25,842 bases of DNA from JAYZQT01 sp964412235 (GTDB lineage Bacteria > Pseudomonadota > Alphaproteobacteria > MPNO01 > UBA830). Numbering within the stretch: position 1 is the first letter of the stretch; each line of letters starts with the position of its first letter. The DNA lies in NCBI GenBank assembly GCA_964412235.1, contig CAYPNT010000036.1, forward strand, positions 1 to 25,842. Direction: 5' to 3'. This document shows positions 6,666 to 15,732 of this stretch, piece by piece. The notes under the pieces are model-generated. The model did no database searches and was not told where the DNA came from. It saw only the letters and a program-made list of their open reading frames with translations. Made by a program: the position numbers and the translations under genes.

Positions 6666-7993
6666 CACACTCGCTTACATGCAGCATCAAGAGCGCGAAC
6701 CGTATCTTCTACATCTTGATCAGTGTGCACCGCGGAAACAAAGCGCCTTACGTTGGGTAATACATACAACCCTTCGTGCATCTGCGCCAAATCAAGAGCC
6801 CGCGAAGATGCTTGGTCAGAACTCATCACATCTGCATGGTTTGATGGGTGCCCTTCCATAAACAAAATCTGCCAAAGCGAGCCCTCACCAGTGGCAACGG
6901 CTGGCACTCTGTTGCGGTCTAAGACTTCTTGGCAAACCTTGCATATTTCGTCCGCACGAGCGTGTAGATTTTTATAAAAGTTGGGCGGTTTTAGTTCATT
7001 AAATGTAGCCAACCCCGCGGCGGCGGCCACGGGGTTCCCGTGCAGTGTCCCGTTCACATACGAGTAATTGGACTGCCCTTTGTTACGGGGGTTCATTAAA
7101 TCTAGGTATTCAGCATTACCGGCGACGCAACCCAAGGGTCCCCCTCCGCCCACTATTTTTCCGTAACTAGCAATATCTGGAAGAACCCCGAAATATTCCT
7201 GAGCCCCACCAATCGCGAGCCTGAAACCGGTCACAACCTCATCAAATATGAGTAATACATCATTCTCATCACAAATTTTTCGAAGACCGGGTAGAAACTC
7301 GGCTTTCGGGAAAATAACGCGCTGAACTGGCTCCACGATAATGGCCGCCAGGTCACCCCGATTTTCTTCGACAATCCTTCGTGTTGTATCGAGATCGTTA
7401 AACGGCGAAACCAACACGTTTTCTGTCATGTTTTCCGGAAGTCCGCCCGTATCTGGTCTTCCCTGAGGATAATTGGACAAAGCATTGGGTGTGACACTAA
7501 ATGCTGAGTAATCATGGTTTCCGTGATAGGCACCCTCAAACTTGAGTATTTTATTTCGGCCGGTTGCAGCGCGAGCGGTTCGCATCGCGTAGGCTGTCGC
7601 CTCGGAACCGGTCGTAGTAAAAGCAATTCGTTCAGCACAGGGAATAGCATTAACGAGTTCATCCGCTAATTTTATGCACTGTTCATTAAGTGTCCCAAAA
7701 AAATGAATACCCCGCGTCGCCTGCTCTGTGACGGCATCAACCACAGCGGGAAAGGCGTGTCCTAACACTAATGCTCCCGCCCCTCCGACATAATCTATAT
7801 ACCACCGACCACGAACATCCTGCAGGCGAGAGCCCTCTCCTTTATGGATTACAAACCTTACTTCATCAGGCAAAGAGTAACTGCCCAAACCCGCTCCAGG
7901 CAGGCTGTTCGCTGCCATCTCGTAGTAGGCATCATGGTCCATATCGCCAACACCTTCAGGCCCTTTGGCGTTTGCAATTTCGGCAGATGTCAT
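6665..7993 (-). CDS. Class III PLP aminotransferase, glutamate-1-semialdehyde aminomutase-like
   Basis: 442 residues, normal for the family. Seen are TTTGSEATAYAMRTARAATGR (PLP-phosphate region), FEGAYHGNHDYS, VEPVQRV, LLIFDEVVTGFRL (D251 for the pyridine nitrogen) and ASYGKIVGGGGPLG with the Schiff-base lysine K279. The last motif is the glutamate-1-semialdehyde 2,1-aminomutase form. However, its place between hyuA and a ferredoxin-like protein, and an N-terminus unlike tetrapyrrole HemL, point to a catabolic aminotransferase or aminomutase rather than haem synthesis. The ATG at 7993 follows AGGAAA at 6 bases. 66 bases separate it from hyuA upstream, the widest gap in the operon, with no hairpin that I can see. 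Substrate unknown; an amino acid released by the hydantoinase-like step is a reasonable guess. Confidence 0.9.
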   Translation of the reverse strand: MTSAEIANAKGPEGVGDMDHDAYYEMAANSLPGAGLGSYSLPDEVRFVIHKGEGSRLQDVRGRWYIDYVGGAGALVLGHAFPAVVDAVTEQATRGIHFFGTLNEQCIKLADELVNAIPCAERIAFTTTGSEATAYAMRTARAATGRNKILKFEGAYHGNHDYSAFSVTPNALSNYPQGRPDTGGLPENMTENVLVSPFNDLDTTRRIVEENRGDLAAIIVEPVQRVIFPKAEFLPGLRKICDENDVLLIFDEVVTGFRLAIGGAQEYFGVLPDIASYGKIVGGGGPLGCVAGNAEYLDLMNPRNKGQSNYSYVNGTLHGNPVAAAAGLATFNELKPPNFYKNLHARADEICKVCQEVLDRNRVPAVATGEGSLWQILFMEGHPSNHADVMSSDQASSRALDLAQMHEGLYVLPNVRRFVSAVHTDQDVEDTVRALDAACKRV

Positions 7994-8059
7994 TGTAGGT
8001 TTCCTATCCGATCTTCGGTGTTCAAAGGCTACTCTCAGTCCCTTTTTCTGACAAGGAGG

Positions 8060-10108
8060 CTAACGATCATACTCACGTTGGCAGTCAAGTGACCCCGACG
8101 CGTGCACGTAAACCACCCACTCTGGCGGTACAACGGATGTTCCACCCGCTTCTTCAATAATCATTGGTCCTTTAAATTTTTCTCCAAGAACCATTTGGGA
8201 GCGATCTAGAACTGGGCAATTAATCCAATCCTCGCCAAACCAAACCTGCCGATGTTCCACAATTGGGGCGCCTGACGGTTTGTCATTTAAGACCATAGAC
8301 GGTTTATCGATAAGCCCAAGCGAGAACAGTCGAATATTAACAAGTTCAACGTCACTGTGTCGATCAGCACGGCCAAATGTTTGGTTGTGCCGAGTGTGAA
8401 AGGCCTCTCGTACAACATCCCAAGTTGTTTCCTCAGGATTGCATGGGATGGAAAGTGTAAAAGACTGCCCGACATAACGCAGGTCTAAAGTAAAACTATG
8501 TTCGTGCCGATCAACAGAAAAACCGTCTTGCGACAGCAGTTCCCCCGCCTCAACCTGCATCGCCTCCGCTTGAGATGTAAATTCACCTAGCGGAATGCTG
8601 TCCAATGGCCCACCCCACGCAACAACAAAATCACGCCGCAGGTCCGCAAGTAATTGGCCTAACGCGGACAGGTGACCCGGAAAGCGAGGTATGATGACAC
8701 GCGGTATGGACAATTCCTCTGCTACCAAAAATACATGCATGGGACCCGCACCCCCGAACCCGAGAAGCGCAAAGTCGCGCGGGTCAAAGCCTCGATGGAC
8801 AGAAACCTCTCGGACAGCACCCGCCATTTTTGCAACAGCAATTCTAATGATCCCGTCGGCAAGCCGTGCCGGGGATCCCGCCCCGTCACCAATTTTATTG
8901 GCTAACTTAGTAAAAGCTTTTTCTGCCAACGTTTTAGAAAGCTCCAAGCCCCCCGCAAGCGGTCGTCCCGTTGGCAAGCGACCTAGTAACAAATTGGCAT
9001 CGGAAATTGTTGGCTCCTCGCCTCCCCGCTGATAGCACGCGGGGCCTGGCACCGCTCCCGCACTCTGCGGTCCTACTTCTAAAGTTCCATCTTGTTGCAC
9101 CCAAGCTATTGAGCCTCCACCCGCACCTATGGTGTGTATATCCAGTTGCGGAACTTGGATAGGGTAGGCATCAGTCTGGTTTGCGTGGCTTATTCTGGGC
9201 GTCAACTCGTGGACAAGCGCGACATCTGTACTCGTCCCCCCCATGTCAAAAGTTATGCAGTCCTCGACGTCTGCCATCTCGCATATTCGTACGGCTCCAC
9301 CAACCCCACCTACCGGTCCCGATAAAAACGTCCCTACCGCGAAATTCGCCGCCTGGTCCAATGTCATGACCCCACCGTTTGACCCCATCACACTAACCGG
9401 AGCTGAAATACCCTCGGCTTCTAATTCTTGTGTCAGCGTTTTCAGATAACGTGAGACCACGGGGGTGAGGTAAGCGTTTAAAACGCAGGTCGAAAATCGT
9501 TCAAATTCGCCTTTTTCCGCAACAATTTTGGTCGAAGCACAAACGGGTATCTCCCCCGCAAGCGATTGAATTACCTCTAGGGTAACATTTTCATTTTCAC
9601 TATTAAGATACGAATTAATGAATGCAACGGCGATCGCTTCTACGCCATTTTCACGAAAATGGGCCATAATCGGTTCGAAGTTAGTGTCATCAAGTGTTCT
9701 AATAATGTTGCCGTCCGCGTCAACGCGCTCTGGCACTTCAATACGAAGGTGGCGATCAACGAGTGGCTTGGGTCGCTCAAACTTTATATCGAACAAACCC
9801 CCTATCAAACGTCGCGTTCGACCTATTTCCAGAGTGTCCCGGAACCCTTCGGTCGTGATTAATCCCGTCCTAGCGCCCTTGCGTTCTAATAGAGCATTTG
9901 TGGCTATCGTTGTTCCATGAACGAACGCCCGAATATCTTCGTAGACGATCCCGAGCTTAGAAAGCGCGCTAATTACACCCTCCCACTGCCTACCCGGAAT
10001 AGAGGGTACTTTCTCCGAAATTAGTGCCTGGTTTTCAGTGTTTAGACACAAAAGATCCGTAAAGGTCCCGCCCACATCAATACCAACAATATACTTCTGA
10101 CCAGACAT
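8060..10108 (-). CDS. hyuA: Hydantoinase/oxoprolinase family protein, HyuA subunit
   Basis: 682 residues, the usual length for N-methylhydantoinase A. These ATP-dependent enzymes open cyclic amides such as 5-oxoproline or N-methylhydantoin, or carboxylate ketones such as acetone and acetophenone. The actin-like ATPase motifs are present: GIDVGGTFTDLL at the N-terminus (9-20), HGTTIATNALLERKGA, CITFDMGGTSTDVALV, IGAGGGSIAWV and LLGFGGAGPMH. Its ATG overlaps the TGA of hyuB (TGATG), so the two subunits should be made in step. Hydrolase or carboxylase cannot be told from sequence. The neighbouring amidohydrolase and flavin monooxygenase favour cyclic-amide chemistry, while the neighbouring aryl-CoA ligase would also fit an aryl-ketone carboxylase. 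Confidence 0.93.
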   Translation of the reverse strand: MSGQKYIVGIDVGGTFTDLLCLNTENQALISEKVPSIPGRQWEGVISALSKLGIVYEDIRAFVHGTTIATNALLERKGARTGLITTEGFRDTLEIGRTRRLIGGLFDIKFERPKPLVDRHLRIEVPERVDADGNIIRTLDDTNFEPIMAHFRENGVEAIAVAFINSYLNSENENVTLEVIQSLAGEIPVCASTKIVAEKGEFERFSTCVLNAYLTPVVSRYLKTLTQELEAEGISAPVSVMGSNGGVMTLDQAANFAVGTFLSGPVGGVGGAVRICEMADVEDCITFDMGGTSTDVALVHELTPRISHANQTDAYPIQVPQLDIHTIGAGGGSIAWVQQDGTLEVGPQSAGAVPGPACYQRGGEEPTISDANLLLGRLPTGRPLAGGLELSKTLAEKAFTKLANKIGDGAGSPARLADGIIRIAVAKMAGAVREVSVHRGFDPRDFALLGFGGAGPMHVFLVAEELSIPRVIIPRFPGHLSALGQLLADLRRDFVVAWGGPLDSIPLGEFTSQAEAMQVEAGELLSQDGFSVDRHEHSFTLDLRYVGQSFTLSIPCNPEETTWDVVREAFHTRHNQTFGRADRHSDVELVNIRLFSLGLIDKPSMVLNDKPSGAPIVEHRQVWFGEDWINCPVLDRSQMVLGEKFKGPMIIEEAGGTSVVPPEWVVYVHASGSLDCQREYDR

Positions 10109-12132
10109 CAGATTATTCTGCCGCCAGATGAATTTTGGGGTTGGGGGGTTGTGATACGTAATTGCACGGGTTCGCCCGTGTTAGCGCTCAGTATTTCAAT
10201 ACTGGTAGCACTTACTGATACAGAGTTGCCGTCTCCCTCAATCCGCGCCCAAGCGCGCAATGGGGCACCCTGATTAGTTAAAAGTTCGACCAGGTCCCCT
10301 GGAGCTACTCCGAGAGCGCTTGCCAATTTTTCCGACAAAAGAACCTGGCGCCTTGGACCGTCAAATAATTCGTCATTAGAGAGTGTTAACGAAACAAAAC
10401 TGCGGGCCTCTGAGATTTTGGATCGCTGCTCAATGGTCGCGTCTAGATCCAATTCGCCTTCCACAATGATAACACCGTATCGTGCCGATGCCTCTTTTTC
10501 CGAAATATACCCCTCTGCAACATCCGTTCTTACACTTTGCGGGTCACGCTTAAGCGGATCACCGTAACCTCCTCCACCGGCGGTTTCTTCTCGAACGATG
10601 TCACCAACCTTAAGAGCAAATCCGGAAACCTTACCTGGCACATCTGAAGGTTGTACAATTTTACCTTCGCGGATAACTGTAAAACTATTTGCCGCGCCAT
10701 TGGAACCACAAGCCACGCCATAGGGTGGTATCACATTTTTTTCTGACAATACGGAGAGCGATCCACGCCCATCTAATATATGAACATCGCGGCGAAGCCC
10801 AAAACCGCCCCGATATTCCCCGTCACCACACATACCTTCTCTGACTTCACACCGCTCAACGCGCAGGGGAAATTGGCTCTCTACGGTCTCCACGGATTGG
10901 ATTGAATTAAAATCACCCTCATTATAGCTGCGCACAGCATTCGATCCGTCCGTTCCCATTGACGCGCCCGTCCCCCCTGCGGGCCATTCATAATGGATGT
11001 AATTCTTACCCTCAGAATCGGATCCAGATATAATTATATGATTTGCGCCACCCTTAAGGTCCCCTACAGTCATCTCGGGTGCCACCTTGCACATAGCGGA
11101 TGCGACCACGGAATCGATCAGAAATTTACACTCCGCCATTCCACCGCAGGGAGCGTCACCCCGCGCGTTTATAAAAGTTTCCTCCTCCGAAATAACAGTT
11201 ATGGGATTAAACGACCCCTGGTTAATAGGAGTGTATGGATCGAGAAAACATTTGACGATGGTACCAACCGCGTTAAGTGCCATTGCAGGGCCACAATTAG
11301 TAGGGCCGTTTGTTTGTGCCGATGTGCCAGAAAAATCTGCAATAACCTCGTCAGCCCTCACAGTCAGTTTTAATTTGACTACAAGGGGATCGGGATTGGT
11401 TCCGTCGCTCTCGATGTAACCTTCCGCGTAATAGTCGCCATCCTGTCGTTCATAAATTTTTGCACGTAGCTGCCGCTCGGCACGAGCAATAAGCTCTTCA
11501 ACCCCGTCAAGCAAACCTCCTCGAAACCGTTTGCTTAATCGCTGCAGGTGCTCGTCAGCTTTCCTTCCCGTACCGACCATCGCATTAAAATCACCCATTC
11601 TCTCTGACCTGGAACGCATGTTATTAAACAAAAGATCCATAAATGGTTCATTTAATGTTCCGCGGTCACAAATCTTTGTAGGCTCAATGCGCAGCCCCTC
11701 TTGAATAACTTCATTTACCTTTCCAGATAGACTCCCAGGCGTCATACCTCCCACGTCATTCCAATGACACCGCATCGCCGCAAACAAGCTAAGTTTTCCG
11801 TCAAAAAACACAGGGTGTAACATTAAGACATCATTTAAGTGCGTCCCACCGGTGTAGGGATCATTATGAAGAAACAAGTCACCCTCGTTGATGTCACCTT
11901 TAAATTTATCGACTATTTGACGTGTTGAATACGGTACGGCGAAGATATGGATTGGATGATCCGCAAGGCCTTGCGCAACCTGCCGACCGTCAGCGGACAT
12001 TAAGGCACATGAAAAGTCGTGGCCCTCGTATATAATCGGCGCATAAGACGAGTGGATGATATTCGCTCGCATTTCATTTACCACGGCGATGAGAGATTCT
12101 CGGATCAATTCAAGCTGTACGACGTTCTGCAT
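10108..12132 (-). CDS. hyuB: Hydantoinase B/oxoprolinase family protein, HyuB subunit with C-terminal extension
   Basis: 674 residues from the chosen start. Family motifs are SSYAPIIYEGHDFSCALM, FLHNDPYTGGTHLNDV (about 87-102), CHWNDVGGMTPGS, SVLSEKNVIPPYG and AGGGGYGDPL (518-527), which is the classical C-terminal glycine motif. After it the chain goes on to residue 674. The last part, roughly 598-662, includes LGVAPGDLVELL and looks like a small beta-barrel, which most HyuB proteins lack. The frame runs upstream to TTG 12201 and ATG 12189. I chose ATG 12132 because it has AAGGG at 5 bases, lines up with the family N-terminus (VQLELIRESL), and leaves room for a leader after the operator at 12206-12225. 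It is the first gene of the minus-strand operon. Confidence 0.9.
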   Translation of the reverse strand: MQNVVQLELIRESLIAVVNEMRANIIHSSYAPIIYEGHDFSCALMSADGRQVAQGLADHPIHIFAVPYSTRQIVDKFKGDINEGDLFLHNDPYTGGTHLNDVLMLHPVFFDGKLSLFAAMRCHWNDVGGMTPGSLSGKVNEVIQEGLRIEPTKICDRGTLNEPFMDLLFNNMRSRSERMGDFNAMVGTGRKADEHLQRLSKRFRGGLLDGVEELIARAERQLRAKIYERQDGDYYAEGYIESDGTNPDPLVVKLKLTVRADEVIADFSGTSAQTNGPTNCGPAMALNAVGTIVKCFLDPYTPINQGSFNPITVISEEETFINARGDAPCGGMAECKFLIDSVVASAMCKVAPEMTVGDLKGGANHIIISGSDSEGKNYIHYEWPAGGTGASMGTDGSNAVRSYNEGDFNSIQSVETVESQFPLRVERCEVREGMCGDGEYRGGFGLRRDVHILDGRGSLSVLSEKNVIPPYGVACGSNGAANSFTVIREGKIVQPSDVPGKVSGFALKVGDIVREETAGGGGYGDPLKRDPQSVRTDVAEGYISEKEASARYGVIIVEGELDLDATIEQRSKISEARSFVSLTLSNDELFDGPRRQVLLSEKLASALGVAPGDLVELLTNQGAPLRAWARIEGDGNSVSVSATSIEILSANTGEPVQLRITTPQPQNSSGGRII

Positions 12133-12205
12133 ATGCACCCTTAATAGCCAGGCTGAAGACGCCTCGCCAGGCTGTGTAACACCTGGCATACTTGAATCCA
12201 ATAGT

Positions 12206-12225
12206 ATTTTACACTAGCGTAAAAT
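12206..12225. promoter_or_regulatory. Candidate TetR operator in the hyuB / CoA-ligase divergent promoter
   Basis: ATTTTACACTAGCGTAAAAT is an inverted repeat with 9 of 10 pairs matching. Its core TTTACAC-TA-GCGTAAA has the same 7-2-7 layout as the repeat just upstream of tetR (TTTACAC-TT-GTGTAAA). On the minus strand a TAATTT that could serve as a -10 box abuts it, so binding would block hyuB transcription and, from the shared position, possibly the ligase gene too. The sequence match is seen; control by this TetR is inference. Confidence 0.7.
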
Positions 12226-12291
12226 TATTGGTTCTTTTTATTTCGCAATGTACAATCACTCCTTCTGAACCTTTTAGATTGACGAGCCTCC

Positions 12292-13947
12292 ATGCCTGAA
12301 CACTCCTCCCACGTTGACACCTTTATTAGAGACAACATGCCCAGCCCAGACTTGTGGCCCGAAATGGATTATTCGGTGCTTCCAGAATTAAAGCAGTATC
12401 CAAAGCGGTTTAACGCGGCAGCCGAGCTTATTGATAAACAGGTTGACGAAGGTTTTGCGGAAAAGGTGGCTGTAATTTTCGGGGATGAGTGTTGGACCTA
12501 TCAAGAGTTGATGCACAAGGCAAACCAAATAGCCAACGTATTAGTTGATGAATATAGTTTCGTGGCGGGTGAGCGCGTCCTGATAAGAAGTGGAAACCAC
12601 CCAATGCTAATAGCGTCGTGGCTAGCTGTACTAAAGGCAGGCGGCGTCGCGATTACGACAATGCCGGTGTTGCGAGAGCGGGAACTCATTTACATGATAG
12701 GTAAAGCTAAAGTCAGGCTAGCCATAAGTCATGACAACCTGTCAGAAGACATTAGTGGCGCTCAAAATTCTTCACCGGAACTTGAACATATACTGTACTT
12801 TGGCACCGACCGTAGCGACGCTTTAGAAAACGCTATGGCACAACAATCTACATCGTTTGCCAACGTCGATACGGCTGCGGACGATCCCGCAATAATCGGG
12901 TTTACATCGGGCTCGACCGGAACCCCCAAAGGAACCCTTCATTTCCACCGCGACATCCTCGCCGCCGCGGATTGTTTTATTGGGCATGTCGTTAAGATAA
13001 GACCAGGAGACATAGTTTGCGGAAGTCCACAAATTGCTTTCCTATACGGCTTGTGCGCCTTCATCGCGGACACTTTTCGGTTCGGAGCCACCGTTGTTTT
13101 ATTGGAACGGGGCACACCCGACGCTGTACTTCAAGCAATCGAGCAGCATAAAGCGACAATCTGCTTTTCTACGCCGTCTGGCTACAAATTAATGCTGGAA
13201 AATGCTCGAAATTATGACCTTTCCTCCCTTCGAGAATGTGTGGGTGGAGGCGAACCTTTGCTCCCCGCAATATTTAATGAGTGGAAAGAGATTACGGGCG
13301 TCAATATGATAAACGGCCTCGGTATCTCGGAATTACTTCACATATTCATTTCAGCGAGCGGTGATCAAATTAAACCTGGCGCAATCGGAAAAGCGGTGCC
13401 AGGATTTCGAGTGCGTGTGGTCGATGAAAACATGAAAGACGTAAAACCGGGCGAGATTGGCCAGATGATCGTAAAAGGACCTAACGGTTGCCGTTACCTA
13501 GATCAAATTGACCGCCAAATCGGCTACATACACGAGGGCTGGAACAAATCTGGTGACCTTTGCCGAATAGACGAAGAGGGTTATCTATATTATGAAGCCC
13601 GCACAGACGACATGATCTTGACCGGCGGCTATAATGTTTCTGGACTAGAAGTTGAAGCGGTTCTTTTAGAACACCCAAAAGTTAAGGAGGTTGCAGTCGT
13701 TGGTAGTCCGGATAAAAACCGCGGGCAGATTGTGAAAGCTTTCGTAATACCCGCATCGAACGATGCAGTAGAAAAAAAAGTGGTCTCGGAACTGCAAGAT
13801 TTTGTAAAATCACAAATTTCTGCATTTAAATACCCACGGGAAATAGAATTTGTTGAAGAATTACCATTGACAGCAACCGGTAAGATCCAACGCGGAGCCT
13901 TGCGTCAGCTAGAGCGCGACCGCGCAAACAATCATACAGTGAACTAG
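12292..13947 (+). CDS. Aryl-CoA ligase, benzoate/2-aminobenzoate-CoA ligase type
   Basis: 551 residues of the ANL (AMP-forming acyl-CoA synthetase) superfamily, activating an acid with ATP and CoA. Motifs: phosphate loop GFTSGSTGTPKGTLHFHRD (203-221), GLGISELLHIFISA (342-355, the A5 position, with SE instead of TE), SGDLCRIDEEGYLYYEARTDDMI, GGYNVSGLEVE (hinge and A8), and LPLTATGKIQR with the catalytic K531. HFHRDILAAADCF and the overall layout match benzoate and 2-aminobenzoate-CoA ligases better than fatty acyl ligases. The ribosome site before ATG 12292 is weak (GACGAG). It diverges from hyuB across the candidate TetR operator and is followed 24 bases later by the nitroreductase gene. The acid itself is not determinable, but an aromatic or heteroaromatic carboxylate is likely. 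Confidence 0.9.
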   Translation: MPEHSSHVDTFIRDNMPSPDLWPEMDYSVLPELKQYPKRFNAAAELIDKQVDEGFAEKVAVIFGDECWTYQELMHKANQIANVLVDEYSFVAGERVLIRSGNHPMLIASWLAVLKAGGVAITTMPVLRERELIYMIGKAKVRLAISHDNLSEDISGAQNSSPELEHILYFGTDRSDALENAMAQQSTSFANVDTAADDPAIIGFTSGSTGTPKGTLHFHRDILAAADCFIGHVVKIRPGDIVCGSPQIAFLYGLCAFIADTFRFGATVVLLERGTPDAVLQAIEQHKATICFSTPSGYKLMLENARNYDLSSLRECVGGGEPLLPAIFNEWKEITGVNMINGLGISELLHIFISASGDQIKPGAIGKAVPGFRVRVVDENMKDVKPGEIGQMIVKGPNGCRYLDQIDRQIGYIHEGWNKSGDLCRIDEEGYLYYEARTDDMILTGGYNVSGLEVEAVLLEHPKVKEVAVVGSPDKNRGQIVKAFVIPASNDAVEKKVVSELQDFVKSQISAFKYPREIEFVEELPLTATGKIQRGALRQLERDRANNHTVN

Positions 13948-13971
13948 AAAAATTTTTACGGAAATAAAAAT

Positions 13972-14574
13972 ATGTCAGAACTAAATAACCTTGAGAATGA
14001 TACCATTGGTTTTCTGACGACCCGCCGTTCAACGGTGGCACGCATGATGGGAGAACCTGCCCCAACCGACACAGAATTACGTCAAATTATGGAAGCCGGG
14101 ATGCGCGTACCGGACCACGGGCGCCTAACACCGTGGCGGTTCATAGTAATACGTGGTGACGGCCGAGAGACAATCGGCAACGTAATAGCCGATGCCTATA
14201 AAAGAAATAACCCCGATGCGATTGAAGAACAGATCGAAATCGAGCGGGAACGCCTCACGAGGGCCCCGGTTGTTATTGCGGTTATCTCTAAAGTTCAAAG
14301 GGATCACAAAATACCCGCGTGGGAGCAAGTTCTATCCTCCGGTGCAGCTTGCCAAACCATGCTAATCGCCGCCCAATCAATGGGTTACGCCGCACAATGG
14401 CTAACCGAATGGTATGCGTATGACGAAAACGTGAAAAAAATAGTCGGTGCGGAACCCGGCGATGAAATTTCAGGATTCGTATACCTTGGTACAGCGATTG
14501 GAGAGTTAAAAGACCGAGCACGGCCCGAATATGAAGAGATTGTCTCCGAATGGATGCCTAACAGCGGTAGGTGA
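13972..14574 (+). CDS. Nitroreductase family protein, YdjA-like
   Basis: 200 residues, a single-domain FMN-binding nitroreductase fold. TTRRSTVARM (16-25) is the N-terminal RRS flavin-phosphate motif, MRVPDHGRLTPWRFIVIRG (43-61) the conserved second motif, and SSGAACQTMLIAAQSMGYAAQW (122-143) the core helix. Length and AGMRVPDHGRLTPWRF place it near the YdjA subgroup. Such enzymes reduce nitro groups, quinones or enones with NAD(P)H; some reduce or desaturate rings. It lies 24 bases after the CoA ligase and is probably co-transcribed, so it may reduce the CoA-activated product. It converges on the MDR-type oxidoreductase, 8 bases apart, with no visible terminator. Confidence 0.9.
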   Translation: MSELNNLENDTIGFLTTRRSTVARMMGEPAPTDTELRQIMEAGMRVPDHGRLTPWRFIVIRGDGRETIGNVIADAYKRNNPDAIEEQIEIERERLTRAPVVIAVISKVQRDHKIPAWEQVLSSGAACQTMLIAAQSMGYAAQWLTEWYAYDENVKKIVGAEPGDEISGFVYLGTAIGELKDRARPEYEEIVSEWMPNSGR

Positions 14575-14582
14575 ATAAGCGG

Positions 14583-15572
14583 TCAGTCGTTCATAGTTAT
14601 AACGACTTTACCGCGCACCTTTCGATCCGTGAGAATTTTACATGCCTCCGCAACTTTCTCCATCGGATAGACCGCCTGGACCGGTATATTTAATTTTTCC
14701 TCAACAACCATGTCGAACAGTTCTGACTGAACCCGTCGCACCCATTCAGGGTCCCGTTCTCTATATTCAGCCCAATTAACCCCGGTTACAGCGATATTTT
14801 TAAGCAAAGCGTAGTTAACCTTAAACGTGGGGATCACTCCACTTGTGAAACCAACAACAACCATACGACCGCCAAAATTTAACGCTCTTATAGAACCATC
14901 GAAAACTCCCCCACCCACCATATCTAAAACAATATCAACGCCTCCCCCAGTGATCGCCTTGACCTGCTCCCTGATGTCATCCCGGAGATTTTCGCGTGAC
15001 AGGTCCAAAATGTGATTAGCACCATTTTCGCGCGCTAGGTCTTCCTTCTCCATCGTCGTCAACCCAGCGATAACATTGCAACCCCAAGCTCTCGAAAGTT
15101 GCAGCGCCGCTATGCCAACACTGCCGGAAGCTCCAGCAATAAGTACACTGTCACTCTTTTGTACATTTGCCCGGGCTACCAGTCCGAAATGAGCAGTCTG
15201 GTAGGCAATCCCAATCGCAGCCGCAGCCTCAAACGAAAGATTATCTGGAATAATGTAACATGCGTCCTCAAGCGCGAGCACCTCTTGAGCGTAGGAACCA
15301 TACTCCACCTGAACCATAACCCGGTCGCCAATTTTTAGACGGGTCACACCGGAACCCACGGATTTAATGACACCGGCACCTTCTTTACCAGGTGAAAATG
15401 GAAGCGGCGGTTTAAATTGGTACTTACCTTCCATTACCAAAAGGTCTGGAAAATTAATTGCTGCCGCCTTGTTATCAACAACGACCTCACCAACGCCGGG
15501 CATTAATGGTTCGACTTCCTCTACGACTAAGTTTTCGGGTGGACCAAGTGTTCGGGCAACGATGGCACGCAT
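14583..15572 (-). CDS. NADPH:quinone oxidoreductase-like MDR-family protein
   Basis: 329 residues of the medium-chain dehydrogenase/reductase family, zinc-free quinone reductase branch. AAAINFPDLLVMEGKYQFKP (36-55) and SPGKEGAGVIKSVGSGV are typical of the N-terminal domain. LIAGASGSVGIAALQLSRAW is the NADPH-binding loop. The structural and catalytic zinc cysteines of alcohol dehydrogenases are absent. AGGAAA stands 4 bases before the ATG at 15572. It faces the alanine dehydrogenase gene across a 160-base divergent region. Such proteins often accompany acyl-CoA synthetases in catabolic clusters and act on quinones, enones or enoyl-CoA. Specific substrate unknown. Confidence 0.92.
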   Translation of the reverse strand: MRAIVARTLGPPENLVVEEVEPLMPGVGEVVVDNKAAAINFPDLLVMEGKYQFKPPLPFSPGKEGAGVIKSVGSGVTRLKIGDRVMVQVEYGSYAQEVLALEDACYIIPDNLSFEAAAAIGIAYQTAHFGLVARANVQKSDSVLIAGASGSVGIAALQLSRAWGCNVIAGLTTMEKEDLARENGANHILDLSRENLRDDIREQVKAITGGGVDIVLDMVGGGVFDGSIRALNFGGRMVVVGFTSGVIPTFKVNYALLKNIAVTGVNWAEYRERDPEWVRRVQSELFDMVVEEKLNIPVQAVYPMEKVAEACKILTDRKVRGKVVITMND

Positions 15573-15732
15573 GGCATTTCCTTTAAAGGATGGAATAAAT
15601 CTTGTTTCGATAACTTAACTACCAACTAGGATACCGCAATAATATATATTTACTTCGGTTATAGGTTTTTGTAATTGCCTATCACGGTTTTTTCCCTAAA
15701 TTCAATTTCTGTATCTAACTGGAGTAACACAA

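Noticed and set aside
6665..7993. hemL (tetrapyrrole synthesis) as the identity of the class III aminotransferase
   Set aside because: The active-site lysine motif fits the wider GSAM-like group, but the N-terminus and the hydantoinase operon context do not fit haem synthesis. No gene symbol was given.
12133..12201. hyuB starting at TTG 12201 or ATG 12189
   Set aside because: No ribosome site precedes either, the added 23 residues lie before the family N-terminus, and both starts would sit almost against the candidate operator.
15573..15732. Loose inverted repeat ATAGG-N12-CCTAT upstream of ald as an Lrp-type site
   Set aside because: Five-base arms with a 12-base spacer in AT-rich DNA are expected by chance, and no Lrp-family gene is nearby.
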